From the NCBI GenBank assembly GCA_946800325.1, contig OX326956.1, positions 37,665,082 to 37,729,081 on the forward strand: a DNA stretch of 64,000 nt. Reading direction: 5' to 3'. Position numbers and translations under genes: made by a program. Shown here in pieces: positions 44,413-57,551 of the stretch (its first letter is position 1; each line of letters begins with the position of its first letter). The notes under the pieces are model-generated. The model was not told the DNA's origin. It saw nothing but the letters and a program-made list of their open reading frames with translations, and searched no databases. This stretch comes from Luzula sylvatica (Eukaryota; Streptophyta; Magnoliopsida; Poales; Juncaceae).

Positions 44413-46151
44413 CAGGCCCGGCCCTGGCCCTTGGCCGAGTTGGCAGGCGTCACAGGCCTCCATTTGCGATAGGCCTCCATTTTTTTTTTCTTCAGTGGAT
44501 AAGCTTCTTCCGTTAGGGTTTCTCTTTCTCTCTCTCAACCAGCACGTCTCTCTCTCTCCGTGTTTCTGTCGAGCTCGAGCGAACCCTAGGCGATTCAGAC
44601 GCGATTTTTGCGATTGCGCTGCGGCGACGATCCGACGACACGACCAGCGACAACAAGCGGCGACGATCTCTCCTGCAGGTCTTTATCCGACGACACGACC
44701 TGCTGCGACGCGACTGAAGCAACCTCCACTCCACGCTACTGAAGACTGAAGCAACCTCCACGCACGCGACCTACGGCGATACTCGATTCAATTAAGACTC
44801 TTGTTGCTCGATTCAATTTGTGCTCGATCTGTGCTCGATTACACTTCGACTTCGCGACGGGACTGAATCAAGATGCTTGGATCCTCTCGTCTTCTCAATG
44901 TTCTCACTCTGGATTGAATCAAGAAGATTGGATTCGGAATTGGGGGTAATTGTCTTTCTGAATCTTACACTGATTCACATATTTTGGCTTCTAAATTGGG
45001 ATTAATTTGTAATTCTTGGTTGAAATTTCCCCAAATCATCGATGTAATTGGTAATTTTTCATTCAATTTTGCTAAATATTGGATTAATTAGCATGGAAAT
45101 TTGAACCTTGCAGTTCTTCGCTGAATTTTCTACATGTGCGATAATTTTGGCAACTTTTTTGGTGGTCGTTCGAGCTGCTTATCCTTCTTTCTGAACTTCT
45201 TCCTAATCCCGAGCTCAAAACTTCTGTTCTTTCAATATGGTATATCTTGATAGTATTTTTTTTTTTCAATTTCAATATAGTTCGTGTTCATTTGATCTTG
45301 TTTTGAGTTTCGGGTGGTTCTTTTTTCTAAACAGTTTCACAAGCCTCACTTCGCAGACGAGAGGCACAATCAAAGAGACGTTGGACGCTGTAGGGACCCA
45401 CGCCTCTCGTCTTCAATCACATACATGTATGATTTTCTTCTTAGCGATGGGTCTGATTTACTTCCTTCTTAGGGTCGATTTATTTCTTAAAATCTTAACA
45501 ACGATTTACTTCTTAACGACAGCCACAGATCTGATTCGTCTGAATGAAGAAGCTCGGATCCTCTCGTCATCTTACTCTGGATTGTTGAATCAAGGATATT
45601 CAATTAGGAATTGGGGGTAATTGATTTTTTTGAATTTCATACTGATTCAAAGATTTTGGCTTCGGAATTGGGGTTAATTTGTGATTGTTTTGTTGGCAGG
45701 AATTTCCCTAAATCATCCCTGGTACTGGTAATTTTCGTCGAATTTTACTCAAAAAATGAAATAATTAGCATGAAAAATCGATAACATTTTGGTAATTTTC
45801 TACAAGTATGAGAATTAGCATGAAAAATTGGGGTTAATTTGCTCACTTTTTCGCTGAATTAATTAGCATCGAGTCGGCAAATCATCCCAGGATTAATTAC
45901 TTAATTTGGTATAATTTGACATTTTTATTTTCTTTGCTGAATTAATGTATTTGGCTCAAAAAATACGAGAAGTGCGGCATTTAAATGAATATGCAAGTTA
46001 CGTGTTTTGTAATATTTTGAACTTGCTTTATTATTATGTATTTTGATGTACATTAAAAAATATATTTTTTAATTTTAAATTATATTATTTCGTAATTTTG
46101 GATTATCGTAATATCATGTCACGGGCCTCCTAAAACTCAGGACCGGGCCTG
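44413..46151. mobile_element. 1.7-kb hAT-like element in LINE ORF2
   Basis: Inverted ends CAGGCCCGGCCCTG and CAGGCCCGGTCCTG (right end inverted); exact 8-bp target duplication GGGACGCG at 44405-44412 and 46152-46159. Sub-terminal AGGCCTCC repeats lie near both ends. Removing the element and one duplication restores the linker reading between endonuclease and RT, which confirms the boundaries. The interior resembles the leader and first intron of a plant gene: 'tagggtttctctttctctctctc', a CGACGACACGACC-rich block, then AT-rich DNA with repeated 'aattgggg(g)taatt'. There is no transposase. It may carry captured host sequence. Confidence 0.85.
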
Positions 46152-46159
46152 GGGACGCG

Positions 46160-48591
46160 AACACTAGATTCTTTCACACCTTTGCGACGGTGAAGAGAAA
46201 TAAACTCCTAATCCCCTTCCTCGTGGATACAAGATCAAACACAGAGTCGACAACCCACAATGACAAAGCAGCAATCCTCTAACTTCTACAAAAATCTCGT
46301 GGGCCAAGCCAACAACTCAACAATCCAATCAACAATCGACACGTCGGTTCTGTTCAATCAAAGAGAGATAAATCTACCATTTTTAGAAAGAGAAATAGAA
46401 ATGACAGAGCTAGAGAATGTCATTAAGAAATGGAAAAAAGAAAAATCTCCCGGACCTGATGGGTTCAATGGGGAATTCTTTAAATTATACTGGCCTTATC
46501 TAAAAGATGAACTTCATCACATTATCTCGCAATTGACAAGTCTAGATTCAAAAGAAGGGCTTGGGGAGATTTGCGATATCCCACATCGCTCTACTTCCCA
46601 AAAAAGAGGGTACGACTCTGGCCAAGGACTTCAGGCCAATCAGCTTGGCAAGTAGCATTCAAAAAATTATCTCCAAAACTCTTGCAAATAGACTCAAGAA
46701 GGTGATGAATTCATTAATACATGAAACACAAATAGGTTTTTTGGAGGGTAAGGAAATATCAGAATGTCTGATCTATGCGAGAGAAATAATTCACTCGGCA
46801 AATATTAATAAACAACCAACTCTACTGTTTAAGGCTGATATCCAAAAAACTTTCGACACAATCTCTTGGGACTTTCTAATAAAGATACTCAGATGGAGAG
46901 AGAGGTTGTGGTCAAGGGTGGATTAACTGGATAAAGAACCTCGTGCTAGGGGGGCCACTAAAATTCTATTAAATGGAGTGCTCGAAAAAACTATCTACCT
47001 CAAGAGAGGGGTGAGGCAGGGGGATCCTCTATCCCCGCACCTCTTCATTTTAGCGATAGATGCGTTGGCAAGAATTGTAGAAAATTTAGGGTTGTTAAAC
47101 TTCATAGAGAAGCCAATTAAAGATGTACACAATTCGCTTTTCTATGCGGACGATTCGCTCTTTTTTATCAAACTGGATATGACCCAAGTCAAACGGCTCA
47201 AAGCGATCCTAAACATTTTTGGAGAAGCTTCTGGCCTAATGATTAACTACGAAAAATCTGAATTTATAATAATACCGGAAAACTCAGGGGTAACATATGA
47301 GATTGAAAGAGAGCTGGGGTGTCCTAGAGTACACTTACTTTTTAAGTACCTTGGCTACTCACTCCACTATAAGAAACCTGGCAGAGATGTTTTTAGAGAA
47401 ATCATTCAAAAATTTGATAAGAAATTAACTGGATGGAAGGGGACCGTACTGAATATGGGAGGTAGACTAGTCTTAATAAACCCAGTGCTCTCATCCTTGC
47501 CTGTGTATTACTTCTCTGTCTATAAGTTTTCAAAATGGGCTCTTAATGAAATGAATAAGTTGTTGAGAAAATTTTTATGGAAGGGAAGAAATGAGAATGG
47601 TTACCCCTTGGTGGCATGGGAAAAAGTCTGCTGACCGAAGACTGGGGGAGGTCTAGGTATAAAGAACTTAGAATACTTCAATCTAGCGCTCCTCACGAAA
47701 TGGCTGGGGAAATTTTATGACACGAAACAAGGACTGAAATGGAAATCTCTAATTAATAACCCTTGTGAGAGAAGCTTGTCCGACAAAGGAAATAAAACTG
47801 ACTCCTACTTTGTGAAAGTTCTCTTAAAATTGATGGAGTTTTTTTATCTGAATACGAAATTCACAGTGGGATCGGGTGAGAGAATTAACTTTTGGTACAG
47901 TGATTGGGGTTACCCTTATCTTAAAACAAATCCAGCTGGAAAAACTTTTCAGGTTACCCTTATCTCTCACAGCCGAGACTGAATTACAATACTTAAAAGA
48001 TTGGATCTACCAATCTCAAGAAGGGACATAATACAGTGTGGAATGGAAAGGGGGGGGGGGATCAAGTCTCAATTCTCGGTTGCGAACATGTATCGAAAAA
48101 TGGCTTTAGGTGTTTTCACTTACCACAAAGCCGTGCAAATCTGGCACCTAAAAATCCCGAATAGGATGAAAGTTTTCTACTGGCTATATGAAAAAGAGGC
48201 AATTTTAACACAAAATAATCTAAAAAAGAAGGGCTTACAATTGGTCAATAGATGCTTTCTTTGCTGTAGTGCCGAGGAGATTTGCATGCACCTTGTTGAA
48301 TGCGTCTTTGTAAACCAGCTCTGGTTCCGGTTCCAGCAAGAAATACGGGTAGAAACGAGCGAACAAATTAATTTAACGCAAGCTCTTCTCTCCATCTACT
48401 CTCACCCACAAAAACTCAACCAAAATCGTGACTTCGCGGTGTTCTTCTTCGTAGTCTGGAGGGAAAGGTGTCGTCGTGCTTTCTCAGACTATGAGAAGAA
48501 AGAAGAAGAACTTCTCGAAGAAATCCTCAAGGAAAGAAGGGAATTGATGCGATTCTACCGACAGAGTCGAGCTTTAGAACAAAAAGAGTAA
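46160..48591 (+). pseudogene. LINE ORF2: reverse transcriptase and C-terminal zinc-binding domain
   Basis: Follows the insertion with NTRFFHTFATVKRN, then shifts frame near 46260. RT blocks: KSPGPDGFNGEFFK (about 46446), then after another shift DFRPISLASSIQKIISK and FKADIQKTFDTISWDFL. After a third break come GVRQGDPLSPHLFI and the catalytic FYADDSLFF (Tyr-Ala-Asp-Asp at 47143-47154). The thumb region runs to 47634. Later frames (47776-47982, 48001-48591) hold the zinc-binding reverse-transcriptase tail (IWHLKIPNRMKVFYWL ... RCFLCCSAEEICMHLVECVF). Dead copy with at least four breaks. Confidence 0.88.
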
Positions 48592-48888
48592 GAGAGGCGC
48601 AAAAATAGAAAGAGGAGCTCGAAGAGGAGACTAGGGTTTCTATCTGGAGCAATAAAAGGAAGAAGTGGTATCCACGAGATGGATGCGCATGGTACATAAT
48701 CACCACAGGGTGAAGGTTATAAACTTAGGTATTTTTGGGCCTGGGCCGAGTTTCTAAGTTTTGGGAATAAAGCTAGTTAGTATTTATTTTTCAGAAAAAA
48801 AAACTTTGTAAATACTTTTTGCCTTTTCTTTTAATATATTTGGATGGGGATGTGAAAGCCCTCTCCATTTCATCAAAAAAAAAAAAAT
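48592..48888 (+). mobile_element. LINE 3' UTR and poly(A) tail
   Basis: Ends 'ccctctccatttcatc' plus an A run (48875-48887), then the target duplication. The 'ttttaatatatttgg' phrase matches the style of the tail fragment at 10343. Confidence 0.8.
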
Positions 48889-51800
48889 TATTGAAAAAAA
48901 TGAAATTCGCATGTGGTAGTCTTCAATTTTGGAGTTTTTTTTAGTAAAACATGAAAATTAAGTATTTTTGCTTGTTCGGGACATAAATGTTGGAATTGTT
49001 TTGAAAAATATGATAATTGATATTTTTGAAGGTGTTAGATTTCACTCTTTGAATTTTTTCAATTTGTTTTGAAAAAAAAAGAAATCCACAAGTGTTAGTC
49101 TTCAAATTTGGAGTTTTTTTTTAGAAAAACAAGAAATTTAAATAGTTTGCTCGTTTTAGACAGAAATATTGAAAATGTTTTGAAAAATATGTTAATTGAT
49201 ATTTTTGAAGGTGTTAAACATCATATTTTGCATTCTTTTGTCAATTGTTTTGAAAAATATATATAATTTTTCATGTGTTAGTCTCCAATTTTTGAGCTTT
49301 TCTAGAAAAATATGAAAATTAAGTATGTTACTCATTCTAAACAGAAATCTTGAAATTGTTTTGAAAAATATGATAATTGATAATTTTGAAGGTGTTGTTA
49401 GACTTCACTTTTTGCAAAATAAAAAAAAATAGAAATTCGCACGTGTTAGTCTTCAATTTTGGAGTTTTTAAGTGGAAAACATGAAAATTAAGTATTATAT
49501 TAGTTCTAGACAGAAATCTTGGAATTGAACAATATGATAATTGATATTTTTTACGGTACTAGACTTGGCTTTTTGCATTTTTGCAAAAAAATTGAAAAAA
49601 ATAGACATTCGCTGGTGTTAGTCTTCAATTTTGGAGTTTATACGATGAAAATACGAAAAATAAGTACTTTGGCCATTTTAGATATCACCTTTGGTATTTA
49701 TTAGAAAAATATGATAATTTGTTTTTTGAAGGTGTTAGACTTCACTTCTTGCATTCTTTTTCAATTTTTTCAAAAAAAAAAGAAAAAAGAAATTCGCATG
49801 TAAACGTCTTCAATTTTTTAGTTTTTTAAGAAAAACATCAAAATTAAGTATTATGCTTGTTCTTGGAAGAAATCATGGAATTGTTTTGAAAAATTTGATA
49901 ATTGATATTTTTGAAGTTGTTGGACTTCACTTTTTGCATTTTAGAAAATTATTGAAAAAAATAGTAATTGAAAAGTGTGATAATTTGTTTTTTTTAAGAT
50001 GTTAGACTACACGTTTTTATTTTTGGCAAAAATTATCAAAAAAATAGTAATTTGCATTCTTTTACACTTCACTTTTTACATTTTTACAAAATATTTGAAT
50101 AAAATAGAAATTCGAATGTGTTAGTCTTAAATTTTATAGGTTTTTCGAGTAAAACAGGAAACTGAAGTATTTTGTTCATTCTAGACAGAAATCTTTGAAT
50201 TCTTTTGAAAAATATGATAATTGATATTTTTGAAGGTGTTAGACTTCACTTTTTGAAAAAATAGAAATTCACATGTGTAAGTCTTTAATTTTGGAGTTTT
50301 TTTTAGAAAAACATGAAAATTAGGTATTATGCACGTTCTAGGAAGATATTTTGAAAAATATGATATTGATGTTTTTGAAGGTGTTAAACTTTACTTTTTC
50401 TTTTATTTCAAAATTATTGAAAAATAGAAATTTGCATGTGTTCTTCAATTTTTGAGTTTTTTAAAAAACATGAAAATTAAGTATTATGCTCGATATTGAC
50501 ATCAATTTTGGAATTGTTTTGAAAAATATGATAATTGATATTTTTAAAGGTGTTAGCTTTCACTTCTTGAATATTTGCAAAATATTTGAAAAAACTAGAA
50601 ATTTGCAAGTGTTAGTCTTAAATTTTTAGGTTTTTTTTTAGTAAAACAGGAAAATTAAGTATTTTGTTCGTTCTATACATAATTCTTTCAATTCTATTAA
50701 AAAATACGATAATTGATATTTTTGAAGTTGTTAGACTTCACTTTCTTGCATTTTTTGCATAATATTTGCAAGAAATAGAAATTCGCATGTGTTAGTCTTT
50801 ATTTTTAGAGTTTTTATGATCAAAACATGAAAATTAAGTATTTTGGTCATTTTACACATAAATTTTGGCATTTATTTGAAAATGAGATAATTGGTATTTT
50901 TGAAGGTGTTAGACTTCACTTTTTTATCATATGCAAAATTATTGAAAAATAGAAATTTGCATGTGTTAGTCTTGAATTTTTAAGTTTTTTTAAAACATGA
51001 AAAGTAAGTATTATGCTCTTTCTAGGAAGAAATCTTGGAATTTTTATGAAAAATATGATAATTGATATTGTTAAAGGTATTAGCCGTTACTTTTTGGATA
51101 TTTGTTAAATATTTGAAAAAAATAGAAATTCGCATGCGTTAGTCTTAAATTTTATAGGTTTTTTTTTAGTAAAACAGGAAAATAAAGTATTTTGTTTGTT
51201 CGAGACAAAATCTTTAAATTTTTTTTGAAAATTAGGATAATTGATATTTTTGAAGGAGTTAGACTTCACTTTTTGCGTTAGACTTTAATTTTGCATGTGT
51301 TAGTCTTTAATTTTTGAAGGATAATATGATAATTAAGTATTATGCTCGTTCTAGGAAGAAATCTTGGAATTGTTATGACAAATATGATAATTGATATTTT
51401 TAATGGTGTTAGCCTTTAATTTTTGCATATTTGCAAAATATTTGAAAAAAATAGAAATTATTATGTGTTATTCTTAACTTTTATAGGTTTTTTTTAGTAA
51501 AACAGGAAATTTAGGTATTATGCACGTTCAAGGCAAAAATCATGAAATTATTTCGAAAAATATGATCATTGATATATTTGAAGGTGTTAAACTTCACTTT
51601 TTCTTTTTTTGTAAAATTATCGAAAAAAAAGAAATTTGCATATGTTAGTCTTAAATTTTGGAGGCTTTTCTAGTAGCACAGGAAAATTAAGTATTTTGTT
51701 CGTTCAAGACACAAATTTTTGAATTGTTTTGAGAAATAGTATAATTGATAATTTAGAAGGTATTAGACTTCACTTTTTGCATTTTTGCAAAACAATTTAA

Positions 51801-53872
51801 AAAAATACAAATTCGGATGTGTTAGTCTTTAATTTTGGAGTTTTATTTTAGGAAAACATGATAATTAAGTATTTTACTCGTTCTAGACAGAAATCTTTGA
51901 ATTGTTTTGAAAAATATGATATTTCATATTTCTGAAGGTGTTAGACTTCACTGTTTGCGTTTTTTGTGAAATATTTAAAAATATATAAAAATTCGCATGC
52001 GTCAATCTTAATTTTTGGAGATTTTATGATGGAAACATGAAAATTAAGTATTTTGGTCATTTTAGACATCAATTTTAGCATTTATTTGAAAAATATGATA
52101 ATTGGTTTTTTTGAAGGTGTTAGTCATCACTTTTTTATTTTGTGCAAAAAATATTGAAAAAATAGAAATTCACATGTGTTAGTCTTCAATTTTTGAGTTT
52201 TTTTAAACATGAAAATTAAGAATTATGCTCTTTCTAGGAAGAAATCATGGAATTTTTATGAAAAATACGATAATTGATATATTTTTAAAGGTGTTAGCCT
52301 TCACTTTTTGCATATTTGAAAATATTTGAAAAAAATAGAAATTCGCATGTGTTAGTCTTTAATTTTATAGGTTTTTTTTAGTAAAACAGAAAAGTGAAGT
52401 ATTTTGTTCGTTCAAGACATCACTTTTTGCGTTTTTTGCAAAATATTTGAAAAAAGTAGAAATTCGCATTTGTGAGTCTTTAATTTTGAGTTTTATGATG
52501 AAAAAATGGAAATTAAGTATTTTGGTCATTTTAGACATCAATTATGGCATTTATTTGAAAAGTATGATAATTGGGTTTTTTTATGGTGTTAGACGTCACT
52601 TTTTTTATTTTTGGCAAAAAATATTGAAAAAATAGAAATTCGCATGCGTTAGTCTTCAATTTTTGAGTTTTTTTAACATGAAAATTAAGTATTATGCTCG
52701 TTCTAGGAAGAAATCTTTGAATTGTTTTGAAAAATATGATAATTGATATTTTTAAGTGTGTTAGCCTTCACTTTTTGCATATTTGCAAAATATTTTCAAA
52801 AAATAGAAATTCGCATGTGTTAAACCTAAAAAATTTAGGTTTTTTTAGTAAAACAGGAAATTTAAAGATTTTGTTCGTTCTAGACAGTAATCATTGAATT
52901 ATTTTGAAAAATATGATAATTGATATTTTCGAAGGTGTTAGACTTCACTTTTTACGTTTTGTGCAAAATATTTGAAAAAATTAGATATTCGCATTTGTTA
53001 GTCTTTAATTTTGGAATTTTATGATGGAAACATGGAAATTAAGTATTTTGGTCATTGTAGACATCAATTTTGGCATTTATTTGAAAAGTATGATAATTGT
53101 TTTTAAGGTGTTGGATTTCACTTTTTAATTTTTAGCAAAAATTATTGAAAAAATAGAAATTCGCATGTATTAGTTTTCAATTTTTGACTTGTTTTTTAAA
53201 ACAAGAAAGTTAAGAATTATGCTCGTTCTAGGACGTAATCATGTAATTTTTATGAAAAATATGATAATTGATATATTTTTAATGGTGTTAGACTTCACTT
53301 TTGCATATTTGCAAAATATTTGAAAAAAAATAGAAATTCGCATGTGTTAGTCTTAAATTTTATAGGTTTTTCGAATAAAACAGGAAAATAAAGAATTTTG
53401 TTCGTTCTAGACAGAAATCTTTGATTTTTTTTTGAAAAATAAGATCATTGATATTTTTGAAGGTGTTAAACTTCACTTTTTCTTTTTTTGTAAAATAAAA
53501 TAAAAATAGAAATTTGCATGTGTTAGTCTTCAATTTTGGAGTGTTTATGATTGAAACATGAAAATTAAGTATTTTGGTCATTTTGGACATCAATTTTGGC
53601 ATTTAATTGAAAAGTGTGATAATTTGTTTTTTTTGAGATGTTAGACTACACGTTTTTATTTTTGGCAAAAATTATCAAAAAAATAGTAATTTGCATGTGT
53701 TAGTCTTCAATTTTTGAGTTTTTTTTACACATGAAAATTAAGTATTATGCTCGTTCTAGGAATTAATTTGGGAATTGTTTTGAAAAATATGATAATTGAT
53801 ATTTTTAAGTGTGTTAGCCTTCAATTTTTGCATATTTGCAAAAAAATTTAAAAAAATACAAATTCGGATGTC
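48889..53872. repeat. About 175-bp satellite, middle block with 526-bp trimer
   Basis: Continuation of the left block after the LINE. From about 52500 three monomer types alternate strictly. B ('ggtcattttagacatcaattttgg') lies at 52524, 53050 and 53576; C ('atgctcgttctaggaagaaatc') at 52694, 53219 and 53747; A ('gttcgttctagacagaaatc') at 52873 and 53400. Each type recurs every 525-528 bp. Earlier in the block the order is less regular, with deletions (for example B to B is 469 bp at 52055-52524). Confidence 0.93.
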
Positions 53873-53877
53873 TTAGT

Positions 53878-54910
53878 TGTTGGGGAATATCCTCGACCCC
53901 GGGCCCGCGCAGCGGAATGAAGGCCCTGTCCGATTCCCCGATTCCCGAGATCACGCCACGACTTCGAGGGTACGATGCAATAGAATGATAGATTCATACC
54001 GGTGCAAAATTGATTGCACTCGAAGGGTTGATCGCTGCCTTCTATCTCCTGTCACGTTGGTGACAATCCGCGCGTCCCACACCACGCGTCTTTCACCATT
54101 TGTTGACTACGCCGGTTCAATCGACTTCGTCTTCGTGCGTCCAAGCGTTTCTACCGTCTTTCTCACTCGAGTCGATCACAATCGAAGAACCACAAACGTC
54201 GTTCCTCTAGTTGTATCCACGTTGATTCGTAAGACGTCGGTCGCGGATGCACCTGCCTAGACGATGCACCGGCGAACTTGCTCGATCTAATCGATTCTAT
54301 ATCTCTCCAGAAATTCTTTTCTCGATTTCTCTCTCTTCGCACCTTTTCACTCACGAAAGATGAAATCTGAATTTGCTCTTTTTTCTTGTGTATTAGGCAG
54401 AATAATTACTTAGAAATTTCATTATTAGGAGAGAGAAAGTATCCTATTTATATATAATAGGATCAGGATTAGCCAAAAGGCATGTATATCCAATATACAC
54501 CATTTCACACAGAAAACTGCATGAACCTGGTCAGTATTCTGTCCAGACGAAATTGATAAATTTCTCTGACAGAAAATCACCTAACATGAAAGTTGTAGAT
54601 AATCTAATTATATACAAAACCCATTTTGGCCCAGACCAATTGGAGTTCGTATGAAAAAGTTATGACTGTTTTACTAACTATATGTCATACTGTTGCACCC
54701 TTTCGGTATTTCACATAAACGACACTGATACTTCGTTCATATGAAATATATTTCTACATGAAGGTTATAGATAATCTAATTATCTATATAACCCAATTTG
54801 AACCATTCAAATCGGATTTTCCTACTGAAAGTTATGGCTACAAATGTACGCTTACATTCGTTCATCCACGTGTACACTTTTACGGTTGATCCGAAACTGT
54901 ATTTCTTTCA
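53878..54910 (-). repeat. Copia B 3' LTR
   Basis: 1033 bp, with TATA-like TATATATAAATAGG on the minus strand (about 54448-54461). The polypurine tract AGTGGGAGAC (minus) abuts it at 54911-54920. Confidence 0.93.
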
Positions 54911-56069
54911 GTCTCCCACTCAATTTCAGATCTACCTAAAAGGTACTCATGCATATCCAATACACACGATTTTAGAGAATATAGCTCGCGTATCAAATAC
55001 CAAGCTATGCACATCCAATGTGCCGATTTTATGATCAAGCCCGACTTAGTACGACTCGTTGTGTGACCATGTAGGTTCAATTAACGATGGCAGTAGGTTG
55101 TTTCCAATGCCTACAAGCTCATGAGCGGGATCTAGTCACTCCATCATAGCTACCCATGTTAAACGAATAATGATTGTGATCATTGTGCCTATCTCGAATA
55201 GCGGTTACTAGTTCTCTTGTTTGCGATATCCGTTAATCAAAAGGCATGGTAATAGTCATCCTTATAATTTGATTAACTACACTTATTCCCTGATTCCGAG
55301 TTGATTTAACAAATTTCAATCGATATTATAATCATTAATATCATTTACTCTGGCCAGAGATTTCGTTAATCGACTCATCGAGCGGCGCCTAAGAGATATC
55401 TCTTCCTTTCGGAACAAACAATTCCTATCTTGGAGACTCACATTGAATTCCGTGTTTCGGACAATGCCCAATGATGACCCTTTTAGCTCCTTGTTACGGT
55501 GAGCGTAAGATCATATCAAAGCATTGTGTTACGCACGTAACGCAATCAATGATCCCCTCAAGTATGAAGAACATAAAACCCCATCCGTCGTAAGTCCATC
55601 TATAATGACTAAAGCATGTCATTGTCTCGCGGCTTCGGTCATATCCAATACATGTAACCTAACATATATCTACGTTTCCGATTCGACAAGCACCTTGTCC
55701 CATGATTAGCAAAACATAATCATCTCCTCGGCAAACGTACTAGTGTACGAGTTCAGTCTATTATCTAATAATAGAAATGCTTCTCTCTTAAGCAAGCTAA
55801 TTCGCGACTAGGGATGTTTGGAAATGACACTTTAAGTGTGACGGTTTTGCTGCACATAGTCCTCAACCATGTTGACGTCCACACAAGTTCAAATCAAGGT
55901 TATGTAATCATATTACACAACCCAGCACACAATTTTCATATAAGATAGATGCAAAAATGAAAAATTTTAAAATTCTGAAATTGCATTACTGTAAGATAAG
56001 TTTGGGGTGATACAACGTTTACTAATCTATTAGACTAATCTCGTCCTACGAAACTATCGTTTTAGATAA
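54911..56069 (-). mobile_element. Copia B 3' untranslated region
   Basis: About 1.15 kb, non-coding, shared with A and C; around 55710 it shows the intact target of the gypsy insertion in copy A ('gattagcaaaacataatcatctcc'). Confidence 0.85.
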
Positions 56070-57551
56070 CTAACTACTCTCTTCCTCCTCTAGGTATCTC
56101 AAACCTATAGCTTTCGCATGATAATCTTGCTTAGCTTGCGAGAGTGGCTTAGTAAACGGGTCCGCAACATTCCTGTCAGTATCAATCTTTTCAATGATCA
56201 CATCTTTCTTTTGCAAAATCTCACGGATCAAGTGAAATTTTCTGAGTATGTGCTTGGAGCGGTGATGTGCCCTCGGTTCCTTGGACTGTGCTATTGCTCC
56301 ATTATTGTCGCAATACACAACTACAGGTTCCGAGATACTCGGGACTACACCAAGTTCGGTCACAAACTTCTTGATCCATACCGCCTCCTTTGCAGCTTCG
56401 GAAGCCGCAATATACTCCGATTCAGTTGTATAGTCTGCTATCGTGGGTTGTTTGGAACTCTTCCAAACTACCGCTCCACCATTTAGACAAAACACGTATC
56501 CGCTTTGTGATCGAAAGTCATCGACATATGTTTGGAAACTGGCGTCGGTATATCCATTGATGACCAACCCGGATGTCTTTCCACCATAAATTAGAAATTG
56601 ATCCTTAGTTCTTCGTAAGTACATAAGGATGTTCTTAACCGCGATCCAATGCATATCCCCTGGATTAGATTGGTAACGCGAAATGACGCTCAATGCATAC
56701 GACACATCGGGGCGCGTACAAATCATGGCATACATAATTGATCCAACCACCGAAGCGTATGGAACAATACTCATCGCATTCTTATCTTCGCTCGATGTCG
56801 GACATTGAGCTTTAGAATACGATATGCCACTCGACATTTGAAGAAGTCCTTTCTTCGAATTTTGCATTGAAAATCGTTTCAACACTTTGTCGATGTACAT
56901 GCTTTGACTCAAGCCGAGTAACTTCTTGGATCTATCTCTATAAATCCTCACGCCTAATATATAAGCGGCCTCGCCCAAATCTTTCATAGCGAAACGAGTA
57001 TTTAAATACTTCTTAACATCCGTTAGCATCGGAATGTCGTTTCCTATGATCAAGATGTCGTCTACATATAGTACAAGAAATACTACACGGCTCCCACTAA
57101 CCTTCTTGTATACACAAGGTTCTTTTACGTTTTTCACGAAATTATATTCTCGTATAACTTCATCGAAACGTATGTTCCAACTCCGAGAAGCTTGCTTCAA
57201 TCCATAAATGGATCGTTGCAACTTGCACACTTTATCCGGACTCTTTGAATCGACAAAACCCTCGGGTTGTGTCATGTACACATCCTCTTCTAAGTTCCCG
57301 TTAAGGAATGCGGTTTTGACATCCATTTGCCAAATCTCGTAGTCATAATACGCAGAGATAGCAAGTAAGATCCGTATGGATTTAAGAATTGCTACGGGAG
57401 AAAACGTTTCTTCATAGTCTACACCATGAATTTGTTTGAAACCTTTCGCCACAAGCCGTGCCTTATAAGTGTTCACATTCCCATCCATGTCGGTCTTCTT
57501 CTTGAAGACCCACTTACATCCCACTGGTTTTAACCCCGGGAGGTGGATCAA
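56070..57551 (-). pseudogene. Copia B pol: reverse transcriptase and RNase H
   Basis: 493 codons. RT begins at the PVGCKWVFKKKTDMDGN block, with MDVKTAFLNGNLEEDVYM and catalytic YVDD at 162-165. RNase H follows: GYTDASFQT (Asp 336), TESEYIAASEAAKEAVW, VVYCDNNGAIAQ and NVADPFTKPL. No stop interrupts it. It is separated from the gag-integrase frame only by a 1-bp shift in a T run at 57528-57531, so the Met at 57551 is not a real start; in the family gag-pol is a single frame. Confidence 0.9.

Larger units (their letters stand above)
40215..48888 (+). mobile_element. L1-type LINE inserted in the satellite, with two nested elements
   Basis: Bounded by an 11-bp target duplication TATTGAAAAAA (40204-40214 and 48889-48899) with a poly(A) tail before the right copy. 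It begins with a GC-richer leader (GGCTAGGGTTAGGGTTAGGG at 40241-40260). Two hAT-like insertions (40291-41882 and 44413-46151) bring it to 8.7 kb; without them and their duplicated targets it is about 5.3 kb. ORF1 and ORF2 (endonuclease, RT, zinc-binding C-terminus) are recognisable but broken by frameshifts and stops. It inserted into an existing satellite monomer. Confidence 0.9.
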
